Below, in pieces: positions 1 to 12,290 of a stretch of DNA of 64,000 nt. The translations under genes and the position numbers were made by a program. The DNA is taken from NCBI GenBank assembly GCA_036346355.1, contig CM070570.1, forward strand, positions 6,952,649-7,016,648. The letters are read 5' to 3'. Positions within the stretch are counted from its first letter, which is position 1. The number at the start of each line of letters is the position of its first letter. The notes under the pieces were generated by a model. It did not search any database and was not told where the DNA came from. It saw only the letters and a list, made by a program, of their open reading frames with translations. The DNA comes from Rhipidocladum racemiflorum (taxonomy: Eukaryota; Streptophyta; Magnoliopsida; Poales; Poaceae).

Positions 1-1124
1 TGCGGTGCTTGCCGAAGTTGGTGTAGAGCACCAGAATCTTCTTGCACCCCTTCTGCCAGCCGTTCACCATCACCGGCCGGGTCTTGCCGGTCTTGTGCCA
101 TCTCGTCTCGCCCTTCTGCACGTCGCACCCCATCTGTATCTTCCGCCTCTTCCTCGTGCCCGTCGTGTAGGCCTTGGACGGCCGGTGGAAGAAGTGCTTG
201 CTTAGGCCGTCCCTTGTCACACCTGATGATCAGAACCAAGGCATAGATGCAAGAATTATGGGTGGGTGGCCTATGTTTCTTGACAGATGCAACAAACCTC
301 CGAAAGAAAACAGGATAGAAAGGTAGGAAAGAAACCTATTTGGAAACTTCAGAAGCATCTTCCATAATGACAGAGAGGAGAGAGAGAGGGAGAGTGAGAT
401 GAGGCTAAGGCACAGCTTTCCATAAACAATAATTCTCTTTGCATATACCCAAGAGCACATGTAGAGAACACTAATAATAGAGGGGAGAGCTAGCACATCA
501 AGAACAATATAAGGAATATATGCCATATCCCAAATCCAAACCACAACCCCTAATTCATGGCGAAATAATCCGAACATACAATATATCACTCCATGAAAAG
601 CAAGGCTAAAGTTTGCAAAAAGAAAGGAATATATCTGTATAAGTATATGGTTCAATACATCGATCTGTCCATGGCTAGCTTAGCTAGCTAGCACTTTCAC
701 TCTCACCTGGAAGTTTCTCCGGATGGGTGTAGCATATGCCGTCCTCCCCCTCTATTGTGGGTATGAACCCATCGATGAGAGGGTGAGATCTCGAGCCTTC
801 TTCCCTCACCTTCGCCTCGAGGTGCTCGATCAGCTCGTGGTCAGTCGGATCGAACTTGACGCCGGCCGGCAGACCCACCCCATCCTTCTTGCAGTTGCAC
901 CAATTAATTCCATCAAAAGGAGTTGCACCAAGAACCCTCATGCCTAGCTAGTGCAACTGTACACGTGGACTCAAAGGTAAAACGAAATTGGCAGCTTCAG
1001 ACATACATACCGGTTTGCAGTCGAGCTTGTGGCCGCAGCTGGGGCAGTGCTTGGCGGTGGAGATCCGGTGTTCCTCAAGCTTCGCGTCGATGAGCTCCGA
1101 GCAGCTGATGTGCCCCCTATTCAT
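1..1124 (-). CDS. NAC075: NAC-domain transcription factor, NAC075-like, 3' end cut by window edge
   Basis: Three minus-strand exons join in frame: 1124-1011 (38 codons), 884-707 and 222 to the window edge, with GT-AG introns of 126 and 484 bp. Exon 1 gives an N-terminal segment with SELIDAKLEEH and a CPSCGHKL cysteine pair. Exon 2 holds NAC subdomains A-B (LPAGVKFDPTD, ICYTHPEKLPG). Exon 3 holds HFFHRPSKAYTTGTRKRRK, TRWHKTGKTRPVMVNG and KKILVLYTNFGK, the DNA-binding part. The cysteine pair before the NAC domain and these signatures match the NAC075/NAC010/SND2 subgroup, nuclear regulators linked in Arabidopsis to vascular and secondary-wall genes. That function is family knowledge, not shown here. 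The rest of the NAC domain and the activation region lie outside the window. Start chosen because it is the first ATG in frame with the conserved segment; a short upstream ORF precedes it. No frame break is seen. Confidence 0.85.
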
Positions 1125-1131
1125 GTCTGAT

Positions 1132-1167
1132 TCATAAGCGGCCGGCGGAGGCTGTGTTCATATGCAT
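1132..1167 (-). promoter_or_regulatory. Upstream ORF before the NAC gene
   Basis: An 11-codon minus-strand ORF (MHMNTASAGRL, with a second in-frame ATG two codons in) ends with TGA only 7 nt before the main NAC start codon at 1124. If transcribed, it could lower translation of the main frame or require reinitiation. Whether the transcript includes it is not known. Confidence 0.35.
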
Positions 1168-1506
1168 GTGTAGGTGTCCTTCTTGCTAGGTCTATATAGC
1201 TGCAAGGGATCAAACAAGCATATGCATGGTTAATTAATAAGCACAACTCAAGAGCGAGAGATTGAAATCGAAACAAGTAACCAAAGGCCGGCAAGAAGAG
1301 AGAAGCAAACCGAGGAGGGCAAGTAGAGGAGTACTAGGGGAGCAAAGGAGAGAGCAAGGAGTGAGGGAGAGGTGTACAAATAAAAAAAATCGAGGCAGGC
1401 AACCTGCTGCTTTCACCGGTTTAATACAAGAGAGCAGAATTCCTGCCTACTTTAACCGAAGCTACACCCCCTTCAGGAAAAGTTAAAGGGCCCCGTAGCG
1501 GCATAG

Positions 1507-1507
<1 letters not shown>

Positions 1508-1541
<34 letters not shown>
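1508..1541. repeat. (CT/GA)n microsatellite upstream of the NAC gene
   Basis: About 17 CT units on the plus strand. On the minus strand it reads as GA units directly downstream of a TATA-like box, so it could lie in the 5' leader of the NAC transcript. Confidence 0.9.
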
Positions 1542-1545
<4 letters not shown>

Positions 1546-1546
<1 letters not shown>

Positions 1547-1556
1547 ATTTATATAT
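1546..1556 (-). promoter_or_regulatory. Candidate TATA box for the NAC gene
   Basis: The minus strand reads ATATATAAATA just upstream of the GA tract, about 420 nt before the NAC start codon. A weaker TATATA at 1193-1198 lies too close to the start to leave room for a leader. Position and composition fit a plant core promoter; no experimental support. Confidence 0.4.
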
Positions 1557-1825
1557 CGCTTAAGCACAGCTGCACAACACAAGACGCACACACACCCCTT
1601 TCATCTATGCTAAATTAAACTGCCTGTTAAGATGCTGCTGCACCATGCACCTTTGGTTTAGACGTTTAGCGTGGATGCACGTATATTTTATAGGACTTCA
1701 GGCTGGCTGCTGGCTAGCAGCAAGCGAGTACAACCAAAAGCAAAAGGCAAGAAGGAAGAACTGCTACCTCACCACGCCACAGCTGTTACTGCACATTTCG
1801 CACACTGCACTGCACTCACTCACAC

Positions 1826-1861
<36 letters not shown>

Positions 1862-2239
1862 AAGCCCCTATGAATTGAGGCTAGCTAGGAGCTAGTAGAC
1901 TCAAGTAGCATTGCCATGTATCTCAAACTGTTAACAAACACAAGAAATCCGATACACAACGATTTTTTTTTAATCCAGATTATTGAGAACACAAGAAAAG
2001 GCTTAATCACGATGTGAGCGAAGTAAACATGTGAATGTTGGGCAAGGAGAAATGTTTCTTATTTTTTCTTGCATGCAATGATTAAAAAGGACATTTCTTT
2101 CCAATGCACAATAATGGGGTTTGCAAATTGCAGTAGGAAGAAACATAAGAAAGGGGTGATAAGAGCTCTCACATGGGCATATGGAGACGGCCTTGTGCTC
2201 AAATGATGATCCTTTTTGGCATGAGAGTCAGTGATGTTG

Positions 2240-2270
<31 letters not shown>

Positions 2271-2674
2271 GGGGAGAGGTGAATCCCAGAGCTTGCTTCC
2301 CACCCAAGGCAAATGGAGCTAGGGGTACAACACTTGATGGACCCCAACAGCTCACATATAGTCAAGCTAAGGCTACAGCACAAAAAATATGCTTGTGTAG
2401 TCGTGTTTCATCGCATGCTTTGATTTTTCGCTTTTTTTTTTTTTTTTGCTCCTTGCACTTTCTTCGCAAATATAACCTCCTTCTAAATAAATTTTAAAAA
2501 ATAACCTTCTCCTCGTAGAAGACATGGCAGACGATATGTGTCACCTACCGCATTTCTATATCACGACAGCGGTAGTTTCGGACTCGGCAGGTCATATGCC
2601 GTGCAACATAAGCTCTGTAGCAGGGACCACCGAGCAAGCCTAACTCGGTAAGTAGGTGTGACCTAATTAAGTGA
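1557..2674. other. Intergenic DNA with GA-rich simple repeats
   Basis: No credible gene. Contains a (GA)n tract at about 1828-1857 and a (GA)n-(G)n tract at about 2239-2274. Open frames here are translations of these simple repeats. Confidence 0.7.
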
Positions 2675-2817
2675 GAGAGGTGCTTCTATGATCTCCCTCC
2701 TAATACAAGTTGTACAAATCTTGAAGCAAACGAAGGGGTAAGTAATCCTCATCTACACTTCATCCATGCTTTAATATTTTTGCAACTTTAAAAAGAAAGA
2801 GCACAGAAGCACCTCTC
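2675..2817. mobile_element. 143-bp Mutator-type MITE, copy 1
   Basis: Begins GAGAGGTGCTTCTATG and ends with a near-perfect inverse (agaagcacctctc). It is flanked by 9-bp direct repeats matching at 7 of 9 positions (attaagtga / agtgagtga). Same length as the copy at 51544-51686, which has exact 9-bp duplications, in opposite orientation. Internal sequence is conserved between copies. Confidence 0.8.
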
Positions 2818-3222
2818 AGTGAGTGATTAAATAATTAAAGTGATTACTTAAGTGACTAATCAAGGTGATTATTTGATAAAACATGCCGAGGAAAGGGAGC
2901 TTGCCAAAAATAGTTGCCGTGCTACAGGAGCATGTTTTTCGTGATTGAGAAGAATGTTATTTTTGTAAATTTATTTTAAAGGGACATATTTGAAAGAAAA
3001 AAAAGAAAAAGAAAAAGTGTGTTCAATGGTTAGAAAAAAAAAAAAGGCTTCCGCGTGCCTGGCTAGGGGAGCAACCTTCTCCTGCAAGCTCGATCCTTAC
3101 CCTACATGCAGCATGCAGGCGCTCATTTGCTGGATCTCAGACATCCAAAACCATTCGTGAGTCCGTACAGCACGGCTGTCTAATCCGGTCCATTGATCGG
3201 ATAGAATTAATGGTACCAAATA

Positions 3223-3457
3223 CTCCCTCTGTCCTATAAAGAGTGCATTTCTAGGATTTTTAAGACAGATTAGTGTGCAAGGTAAATGACTAATGTGCCC
3301 CTTATTACTCCATACACAAGCATGGTGGTGCTTCGGTTTCCACAAGCACTTAAATGAGCATGCATACACTTACAGCTGGGCCCTACAGACTAAAGATGTA
3401 TTCTTTGTGGGACAAAATTTGAACACTAAAAATGCACTCTTTGTGGGACAGAGGGAG
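3223..3457. mobile_element. Stowaway-type MITE, 235 bp
   Basis: Terminal inverted repeats CTCCCTCTGTCC... / ...GGACAGAGGGAG are flanked by the TA dinucleotide duplication typical of Tc1/mariner-derived Stowaway MITEs. It has no coding capacity. Confidence 0.9.
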
Positions 3458-3539
3458 TATTTGGTGGAAATCGGTTACATGAGGTGGAAAATAATACACT
3501 TTGTTAACTTCACCATTACTGCTGAAAGTTTTTCTTGAA

Positions 3540-3678
3540 ATAAATTTTTATGCATCACTCTCCCGGTACAAATCATAGAAATTTTAAAGCAATCAAAGAG
3601 ATAAGTAATTATCATCTACCTTTCATTTATACTTTAATATTTATGCACTTTCAAATAGTAATGTATAAAAACATCTCC
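3540..3678. mobile_element. Decayed copy of the 143-bp Mutator-type MITE
   Basis: The interior (AAAGCAATCAAAGAGATAAG, then a CTTTAATATTTATGCA stretch) aligns with the copies at 2675 and 4815, but the terminal repeats are eroded. Boundaries are approximate. Confidence 0.55.
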
Positions 3679-4814
3679 TATCATTTTCATATAGCCCATC
3701 TAAATTCTTTTAAAGATGTCATTATAGTATAAGTTAAAATAGTTTGACTACACGTATTCTAAAACGGTACTGTGACTGTGGCTGATTTTGGTCATTAATT
3801 CGGTGAAGCAATACAATCTAACTTTAGAGTGTGATAAGGAGTGTGCGACAATGAAACACACGGACCTTACTAGATGAATGGTCCAGAAACAAAAAGAAAA
3901 CCGTTTTACTACGATGAGGACGCACATACGACTTTAAACAATCGGATGCTCCAAGTGTAGGCCCACACCCCGCACATTTACCAGTGGTCGCTCGTTCTCA
4001 GTCCACAGCCCAGCGTTGAAGTCTGAAAATAACGTTATCCAAAACATGCAAATATTTACTCCTATCTCATTTCCATTATATAAAATAAAGCGTAACTCCT
4101 ACCAACGCAGATAATAATAAAGCAATTGCGTCGTGCGGAGCTCGAGAGAGTTAATGCATACATGTATGCCATAAAAAATGAAAGAGAAGCCAGAACAGGA
4201 GCCGAAGAGACTCCATGCCCTGCATTATAAGAGTTAAAAAAAAATAGTTGTGACTTATATTCTAAAATGAAGGGAGTAATTCCTTCCCACCACATACAAG
4301 CTCACACCCCGTCTTCTTCGCCATCGCTCCTCCTCGGACTCACTAACGCCTGGAGCAGGTTGAGGCTGTGGCTCACCGGCAAAGCCCATGTAACCAACCT
4401 TCCCCCCGCCCCCCCTATCACAGCCACGCCACACCGCCATCACTGGTGACGGTTTCATCGGTGGTGGACTGTCGTTGGCCACCTCTCATCTCTTCTGACC
4501 ATGGGAGTTCTACTTTTGCCACTAATTTTAACTCTACCAGCACCGGTGAATTTTCCCTAAAACTTATTGCTACTTGTACCTCCTCTAATTTTTTTTAATT
4601 GATTTTGTATTTAGTTGTTGCAGCAATTGTTTTTCTTGTTGCAACAGCCTTTTCAATTGTTGGGGCAAGAATCATTATTGCGTAGATCTTTGGAATTTTG
4701 TTGCGTCAATGTTATCTTTTTGTTACATTAGATATTTCCAAATGTTACAAATACAGATTTCTATTTGTTGCACTTTTTTTATGGGGCATTTGTTGAACTG
4801 TGCCTTTTTTGTTT
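3679..4814. other. Intergenic, no gene seen
   Basis: AT-rich DNA with a short C/T-rich stretch near 4270-4510. No motif, splice pattern or known domain supports a gene. Several GTTGCA-type words recur at 4620-4820 without clear periodicity. Confidence 0.5.
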
Positions 4815-4961
4815 GAGCAATGCTTTTATGTTTTTCCTCCCAATACAAGTTACACAAATCTTAAAGCAAGCGATCAAAGGGGTAAGTAATCATCCTCCAC
4901 CCTCCACTAATACTTTAATATTTATGCAACTTTAAAAAAGAAAAGCCCGGAAACAACTCTC
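4815..4961. mobile_element. Mutator-type MITE, diverged copy
   Basis: Starts GAGCAATGCTTTTATG and ends AACAACTCTC, diverged versions of the family termini. The interior matches the other copies (ATACAAGTTACACAAATC, CTTTAATATTTATGCAAC). About 147 bp. Confidence 0.65.
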
Positions 4962-6150
4962 TTTGTTTTGTTGCAAAGGTTATTTATTTTCGTTACATGA
5001 CCAAAAAGTTATTGCAAAAGGTGAGTCACTGGAGTTAGAAATCGAGGTGGAGTGATACTAACTAGGTGCACGAGTTTGAAGTTGATGGCCCACGGGTGTG
5101 CACTTAAGGAATAAACAATGGCAGGTATGGGTTTTGTCAAAAGATTTTTTTTTCTTTTGCACTCGTTCTCGTTTTTTTGTTGCGCCAAGCGGGAAGGTGA
5201 ATCTGACGAACAAGATTAAGTTGCGTTACGATGACCTAATGGCTACCAAGTGCGTACAGAGCTAGCTAGCGTCCGAATCAAATGTCCGAGCGCTAGTCAC
5301 GTCCGAACGTTAGTCGCTCCCGGAAGAAAAGCGTACGTACCTCTATCTTTCCAACGTGATCGATCCAAAGTGTGCACAGTTGATCATCGAATATATGGCT
5401 GCAAGGCTCACTGCAGTCTGTCTCCGGCAACAGCAGATCCACTTACAATTTCGACGTCCTTTCCATGTTGTCGCCTCAACGCTAGCTTCGGTGGCCACAT
5501 CCAAGCTCATGAAGACGCAAATCACAATTGATGGCTCGTACGCGCAGCTGGGCCCCAGGTGCCATTTGCTCAGCGCTGCACTGTTTAGCTACCTTGGGGC
5601 TACCATTGTTGTGGTCATGGAAAGCATGTATGGCTCCGTTCGGACCAGCAGGCCCAGGTGAGGAAGGTGGGGTTAGCTCGATCAGATCGACATGCCCCAG
5701 CCTCGCTTGTCCCCAAGTGGGCGCGACGACCACGACCGCGAAGGCGTCGTCGGCGTCCACGCGAGTGAGATCAAATGCAAATAGTGGCGATAAGGTTGGC
5801 TTGGTTAGGTTCAACTATACCTGGAGGCCCTGGACAGTGGACGCCTTCTCTTGCGATCTCCCGGCCGGGTCAGCTCGATCGACTTCACTTACGCCTTACT
5901 CCACGTATCCAGGGCAAAACCGGCCAGCTCCGAGAGATCGAAGAGTCCAATCCGATCTCACCATCAATCTACCTCCCCGTGTGTTGCATTGTGCCGGCAA
6001 ATGAAGCCATTATTATGACCTGATATAACCCCTCCCAATGTTGACACGACATCTTGCAGGCTGCGAGAAAAATCCCATCCAGTCCGTCTTGGCATTTGGC
6101 AGCTGCCTAGGGGAGATTCATCGTCATCATTTAGCATGTTAATTAAATAT
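4962..6150. other. Intergenic, no gene seen
   Basis: Mixed-composition DNA. Overlapping open frames at 5250-6020 exist on both strands, but none shows a recognisable domain or exon structure. Confidence 0.5.
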
Positions 6151-6912
6151 CACTACTACAAAAGGGGTTATACTACACACCTCATCACTAACTATTTTTT
6201 TTTATTATAAAAATCGTCTATGATAGGCATTGGGCGCATCATAAAATAGTTTTTGGCTGAAATCTTCTGTGATGTGACACTCATCACAGACGATTTTTTT
6301 TTATAAAAACTATATGTGATGTGCCCCACATACGGTTTATGATGAGGGGGCACATCACATACGGTTTTTGACTAAAATCGTCGATAATGAGAAACACATC
6401 ACAGACAGTTTTAGTCAAAAGCATCTTGCTGACCTACTGTTGAAATCTCTGTATCTAATGACATATAATTCAAATTACTCTACAGTTAAATAAAACAACA
6501 TGTAAATGAATCTTCTCATCTATTATATATCCAGTAGACTAATACTCCTCATATACGTATGACTTATATAGCAGTTATTAGCATTGTACATCCATATCTA
6601 TTGCTTGGTTAGGTTATACTGGTGTTTTCCTTATTAGCAATTCCTAAGGCTAGCCAATAAATCAAAATTACTAAAAAATAGAAAATCGACATCACAGACG
6701 GTTCTAAAGAAGAGCCGTTTGTGATGAGGGGCTCATCCTAGACGGTTTCAAATTGGAACCGTCTATGATGTGGACGCTCATCACAGACAGTTCTAGTTTG
6801 GAACCATCTGGGATGACTTTTTTCACTAACGGTTGGAAAACTGTATGTAATGATTATAAGTTATCACTGACAATTTGATACAGACGGTTCACAAACGGTT
6901 TGTGCAGTAGTG
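6151..6912. mobile_element. Non-autonomous CACTA element, 762 bp
   Basis: The left end is CACTACTACAAAA and the right end reads CACTACTGCACAAA on the minus strand. The element is flanked by an exact TAT 3-bp duplication (6148-6150, 6913-6915). Many inverted copies of CATCACAGACGG-like words sit near both ends, as expected for subterminal transposase-binding repeats of CACTA (En/Spm) elements. No ORF, so mobility would need a transposase supplied elsewhere. Confidence 0.9.
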
Positions 6913-8342
6913 TATGCGTGTGTATGTGCCTCATTATCAGCACAATGATATAGTAGTAACACCTCATAAGGCTTCATAAATATCATCCATCACCAATTGA
7001 CTGCATATACTACTACTAGACTTCAGATTTTAATCCGCACGAGTTGTTTGGAAGGAAAAGGATGTTTGTGTGTATGCGTACACTTGGAGTCGCAGTTCTG
7101 GCCAACCGACGGATCTGTCACAACCTCGCAATAAATTGCAATGTGTTGCTTAGTATACGCGCGAGACCTGATGCTTAAGTCGCAGAAAATACGTATGTAG
7201 TATGCTAAATTGCTAACTACCATTCATTAACACAAATGTGTCTAATCAATCGATAATGTGTTGAGGGTAAGATCGATAAAAGTACCTGACAAAACATGGA
7301 ATTCTGGATTCGTCTCTTGGGTTGAATTCCATGGATTCGGTCGCATTCACACATACAACTTGAACAGATGTCTTTCTGAAGAACTGACCGCTCACCTGAA
7401 TATGTGGACAAATGGTAGAAGTCAGTAGTGGGTAAAAGCCATAGCTTCTATGGGCAATGCAATCTGTACGCATATAGTAAAAGTCAGATAGTATTATCAA
7501 TCTCAACAAATTCCTTGAAAACAGATAGCCACCTAAAGGGGGTGAAAGGAAGATAGAAAACAGACATCAGCTCCAGGAACAAAATGTTAGCTTGTCGCAG
7601 TTTTGCAGTGGATCAAGTGGTTAACCTGTATGCTACACGAAAGCGATAGCAAAGACATAGGCAGGATGAAGAGGCTATAAATCGTGCAGTGAGCTTCCAT
7701 GGCTATCATCGGAGTAATTCCAATTGCAACAAATATATAACAAATTCGTCTTCAAAAGAACGCGAAGGTCATATATAAAAAACTGTGCGGTTTGCGCCTG
7801 TTGTGGTCATGCGCATAGCACAGGTAGTACAGGTCCCCTCCCATGCGCCATGAGGACTTTTAAACATCATCAAGCACAAGCTTCTCGCACATGGCTTCCG
7901 TTGATGGTTACTTAAGTATTTACCAAGTTGATGAAAAGGTTGGGCAACAATCATTAGCTGATCACACTGCAACAGTTGCTTTATTGAAAGAAGCAACAAT
8001 ACATGAGGAAATGCGTGGGAAAGATGGGCAATTAAAAACAGCTAGGGATAGTTTACTGATGCCGGCCAATTTCTTCCTTCTGAAATACTCAATAGTAAAA
8101 ACAAAAGGCTGCAGAATAAATGCAGTTAAGTGGGTGTGTTGTCTTATAAACATGTCCAACTAGTTCAGAGTATTGTGTTATTTCAAGCTATTTAAACTTT
8201 TCCAGCCAAAACAAGGAGAATTGGAAATGTTTGTTCAAGGAGCTGGATAGCAATCACTTAAACTTGGACTTCCAACAATCGATGATACAAATATTATGTC
8301 TGATCACACGTCAATGGAATCAGCATACAGCTCCTGAAAACT
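6913..8342. other. Intergenic, no gene seen
   Basis: AT-rich. Open frames at 7023-7509 and 7724-8163 lack recognisable domains, conserved splice structure or homologous motifs. Confidence 0.5.
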
Positions 8343-9990
8343 CACTACAGGAAATCACAATATTAGTGACTAAACATAGTGATGAAAGCCTATTTTGTCA
8401 CTATTTTTCAGATTTACAGTGACCAACAAAAATTTCCTCACTGCTTTGTCTATTATTAGTGACCAAATAGTAAATCGTCACAAGATATTGTACTAGTGAG
8501 GATTCTGTTGTGAGGAGCTGTCATGTTGTCACTACTTCATGAAAGTAGTGATAAAAATGTTATGTCGTCACAAGACACTTTAACAGTGACAACGTTACAG
8601 TGGTAAACCACAATGGTGCACAAGTAGAACGTTTAGTAGAATAGAGATTTGATCAGCATATGGCCTCATATTTGGCACGCATCGCCTCTTCTGGCGTTGT
8701 TCCATTTTCTCAGTCTCCATCAACTACAACAATCGACCATGCATGATAATGTTTTTCATGATTATTTTTATTCAATGATTTCTCGAATATGTAAATGTGT
8801 AATAATTTAAAAGATTTCTATGTTTCATATTTGTAGGACCGTACGAATGGAAAAGACTGAAGTTTGCAAGTTTGACTCATCTGATTAGCATCCAAGAGTC
8901 ATCCTATGCATTTACCTTCACAATTGTTTTAGTTATAGTTTAAATTTTAATCAATAGGTTTAGTTGTCAGATTCGCGAAAAATGTTATGAGTCAAGTTTC
9001 TATGTTTATGGTGAGTCTAATGTTCCTATATATAAACAACGCTTCAATGTTCCATTGTTCTCCCATTTTGCCCAATTTAATATATTCAATATTTTTATTT
9101 CAGATTGAGTGATTTTGAAATGAAATTGGCTGTGCAATTGTTGTGACTCGTTTGGATGGCATTATCATTAAAAAATAATGACAGTAATTTCATCACTGTA
9201 GAATTGAAAAATTATGACAAAGTTCTTGTCACAAGTGTTTTATGTGGTACATATTTTGTCACAAGTATCACAATTCACCTAATAGAACAATGCCTAATAG
9301 TGGCAAAAAAAAAAAAAAATTCTTTCATAAATACAGTTTCTGCACAATAATGCATCTTTTAATTTGTGGTGAGTGGGGTTATCACAAAAAATACCAGCAC
9401 TACCATAGATACTTTGAGATTTGTGAGAAATGTTACCACATCTTAATCATATTTTGCCGTAAATAGATACGCATTTGTGATGATAGTGCTACCACTGTAC
9501 AAAATATAAGTCTCACTATTTAGTTGACACAAACGTTAATAAAATAGTGAGAAATAATGTCACCACAAGAAGCGTCAATAGAGATACAATTAGCGCAACT
9601 GACATGAACTAATTTGTGACTACTTAATTTGTCACTTTTACAAAATGTAATTGTGATGATTTAATGGTAACAAATACTCACAAAATGTGGGGATTTCCTT
9701 CGTCACTACAAGAATCATAAGTGACGAAATTGTCGTCACTATTTGAAGCCTATTTGTGGCGAGTTATGTCATCTCTAATGTACCAGTTATCAGTGGCAAT
9801 TTTAACCATTACTATTCAACATGGTTATTTGTGGGGAACAAAAAATCATCACTATGTTAGTTGTGACTTGATTATTAGTGACAACCAGTGACAAATAAGA
9901 AAATCGACACTACCACTTATTTGTGATGAAAAATATGTCATTTGTGACAAAAAAAAAATTCACTACAAAAAACGATTTTCGTTGTAGCTA
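8343..9990. mobile_element. CACTA-like region rich in subterminal repeats
   Basis: CACTAC termini occur in the same orientation at 8343 (CACTACAGGAAATCAC), 9704 (CACTACAAGAATC) and 9961 (CACTACAAAAAACG). Between them are dozens of TAGTGAC / GTCACTA / TTTGTGAC words. Just before 9704 the minus strand reads AAGGAAATCCCCACA, a plausible eroded right end for the element starting at 8343. No transposase is recognised. Boundaries and number of elements are uncertain. Confidence 0.6.
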
Positions 9991-10592
9991 CTGATCACAA
10001 GGAAATGGACTGCTATCTATTTTGCTCCAAATGCTCACCAACAAATTAATGTCACAATACAAGGGCGTTTTCAGGACATGAACAATAACATTCTAACAAG
10101 GGGAATCACAGACTCCAAATACAAGAGGATCAACTGCAGCAAAGTTGTGTGTGTAGATATGATCATCATCAATGGAGAAATTGTGTTGACATTACACAGA
10201 AACCAACATTAGTACACTAGCCAAAGGTGCAGCATACCTTACTACCATGATTGGACGGAGGCTAATTAACTAGCAACTTGTAATTAGCAGCTACTCTATA
10301 CCGACACATCACAATCAAGCAACAAATCTAAAGAGGAGAACATACGCTGGTAGTTCACCAAACCCCTAGCATGTTTAACTGCTAGTATTACCATGTGTGG
10401 GCCTTAAAACCTACTAATTAAATACTTGCATGACTAATCTGTATGGGCCTTGATACGATGACACGATCTAATCACAGCAATAACTCCTGACGAAAATACG
10501 ATCCACACCATCGAAAACCTGTACCCACGCTCACAATGACCAAACACCTTCACACACACACATGTTCAACATCCAGAGCTTACCATGACGAC
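9991..10592. other. Intergenic, no gene seen
   Basis: About 600 bp of AT-rich sequence with no ORF, repeat or motif that can be named. Confidence 0.5.
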
Positions 10593-11092
10593 CAGGGTTC
10601 AAATTCTCGCCGAAATCCCGCGAAATTTTGGATTTCGGACCCCCCCCCCCCGAGTTCTATAATCCAGGTGAAATTAAAAAACCCTAAAAAAATTTAAAAG
10701 TGCTACAGTACCCCATAATTTCGGCGAAATCTCGGTGAAATGGACCGAAATTTCGGTTTTTTGACCGAGAATTGATTTTTTTTTACCAGATTTGGCCGAA
10801 TTTGATCGGATTTTGACCGGAATGGATTCTTCGCGTCGTTTCCCATGTGGGACAGGCGGTAGATCATAATTCCAGCGAAATTGAAAAAACCATAAAAAAT
10901 TCAAAGTCCGAGATTTCGTTGAATCTCGTCGAGATCTCGGTGAAATGGACCGAGATTTGATTAAAAATTGACCGGATTTAAATTTTGGTTTTTGTATTTC
11001 GTTCGGATTTCTTCCGAAATAACGAGATCTCGGCGAAATTTCGGATTTCGGTGGGTGACGAGATTTAATCCAAAACGAAATTTGAAACCGTG
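10593..11092. mobile_element. hAT-like non-autonomous element with palindromic CCGAAATTTCGG words
   Basis: Starts CAGGGTTCAAATTC and ends GAAATTTGAAACCGTG, imperfect inverted repeats. It is flanked by an exact 8-bp duplication ATGACGAC (10585-10592, 11093-11100), the size made by hAT transposases. The interior is filled with TTTCGGCGAAATCTCGG-type words in both directions. A 151-codon minus-strand frame inside is a translation of the repeats. Related sequence occurs near 46566-48137. Confidence 0.75.
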
Positions 11093-11192
11093 ATGACGAC
11101 TCGACCCGTATCATCGTAGCGATATCCAAAACCTACAGCCCAACAAGCATCTTGGACCACCTGACAACCTTGTACACAACACATGTTCATAC

Positions 11193-12266
11193 AAATTTTC
11201 ATGGTTTTAGCCCTGTAGCGCGTTGTTTTAACGAAAATAGCACCGGTTGCAAAATTTTTACGCAAATGACCCCCTGGATCGTGCCTGCAGCGGAGCTGGT
11301 GAGCTGAAGGCGACCTGCAGCTGAGGCCGAGCGCTGCAGGTCTCCTGCAGCAGACGCCAAATCCTTCCCGATTTTTATGATTTTTTCTGTTGCTCAAATG
11401 AAAAACTTGTCAACATGAAAAAGATGCATACCGAAATTCTCTATAACTTTCATGTAGACTAAATAATTTTTCAAGCATGGTAAGACCTCCAAAATCGCGA
11501 TTTACAGAACGGTCTGGCGTGAACAATTCTTGGTCCGACCCAAATGCACTCACCTTTCCGATTTTTTATGATTTTTTTATGTTGCTTAAATTAAAAACTT
11601 GTCAACATAAAAAAGATGCATCTTGAAATTCTATACAACTTTAATGTAGACCAAATAATTTTTCAAGCACAGGAAGACCTCCAAAATCGCGATTTATAGA
11701 GGAATTCATGTTCGCGCCGAGCCAACTTTGATAGTCCACAGTAATTCGTATTTTTGGAGGTCTTCCTATGCTCAAAAAATTATTTGGTATACATAAAAGT
11801 TGTAGATAATTTCAAGACGCAACTTTTTCATGTTGACAAGTTTTTCATTTTTTTAGCAATATAAAAAATCATAAAAAATCGGAAAGGTAAGTGCATTTGC
11901 ACCGGACCAAGAATTGTTCGCGCCAGACCGTTCTGTAAATCACGATTTTGGAGGTCTTATCATGCTTCAAAAATTATTTGTTCTACATGAAAGTTGTAGA
12001 GAATTTCGAGATGCATCCTTTTCATGTTTATAAGTTTTTCATTTGAGCAACAAAAAAAATCATAAAAAATCGAGAAGGATTCGGTATCTGCCGCAGGCAA
12101 CCTGCAGCTGAGGCCGGGCGCTGCAGGCGGCCTGCAGTAGACGCCAAGCGCTGCAGGTCGCCGCTCCGCTGCAGGCGCAATCATGGGGCCATTTGCATAA
12201 AAAGTTTACAATCGGTGCTATTTTCGTTAAAACAACACGCTACATGACTAAAACAGTGAAAATTTC
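11193..12266. mobile_element. 1.07-kb foldback (long inverted repeat)
   Basis: The left arm (about 11193-11720) and right arm (about 11750-12266) are inverted copies. For example TAGCGCGTTGTTTTAACG on the left pairs with CGTTAAAACAACACGCTA on the right. Each arm itself holds two tandem copies of a roughly 210-bp unit carrying AAAAACTTGTCAACAT and CAAAATCGCGATTTA, so the order is A-B-B'-A'. Both outer segments contain CTGCAG-rich GC blocks. A transcript could fold into a long hairpin. No target duplication was confirmed. Confidence 0.8.
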
Positions 12267-12290
12267 TCGGGCCGGAAGGCTACTAAATAG

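Noticed and set aside
5356..5814. Overlapping 100-158 codon frames on both strands
   Set aside because: No domain or exon signals, and both strands look equally open.
10674..11129. 151-codon minus-strand frame
   Set aside because: Falls in the hAT-like repeat; its Ser/Arg-rich translation mirrors the TTTCGG words.
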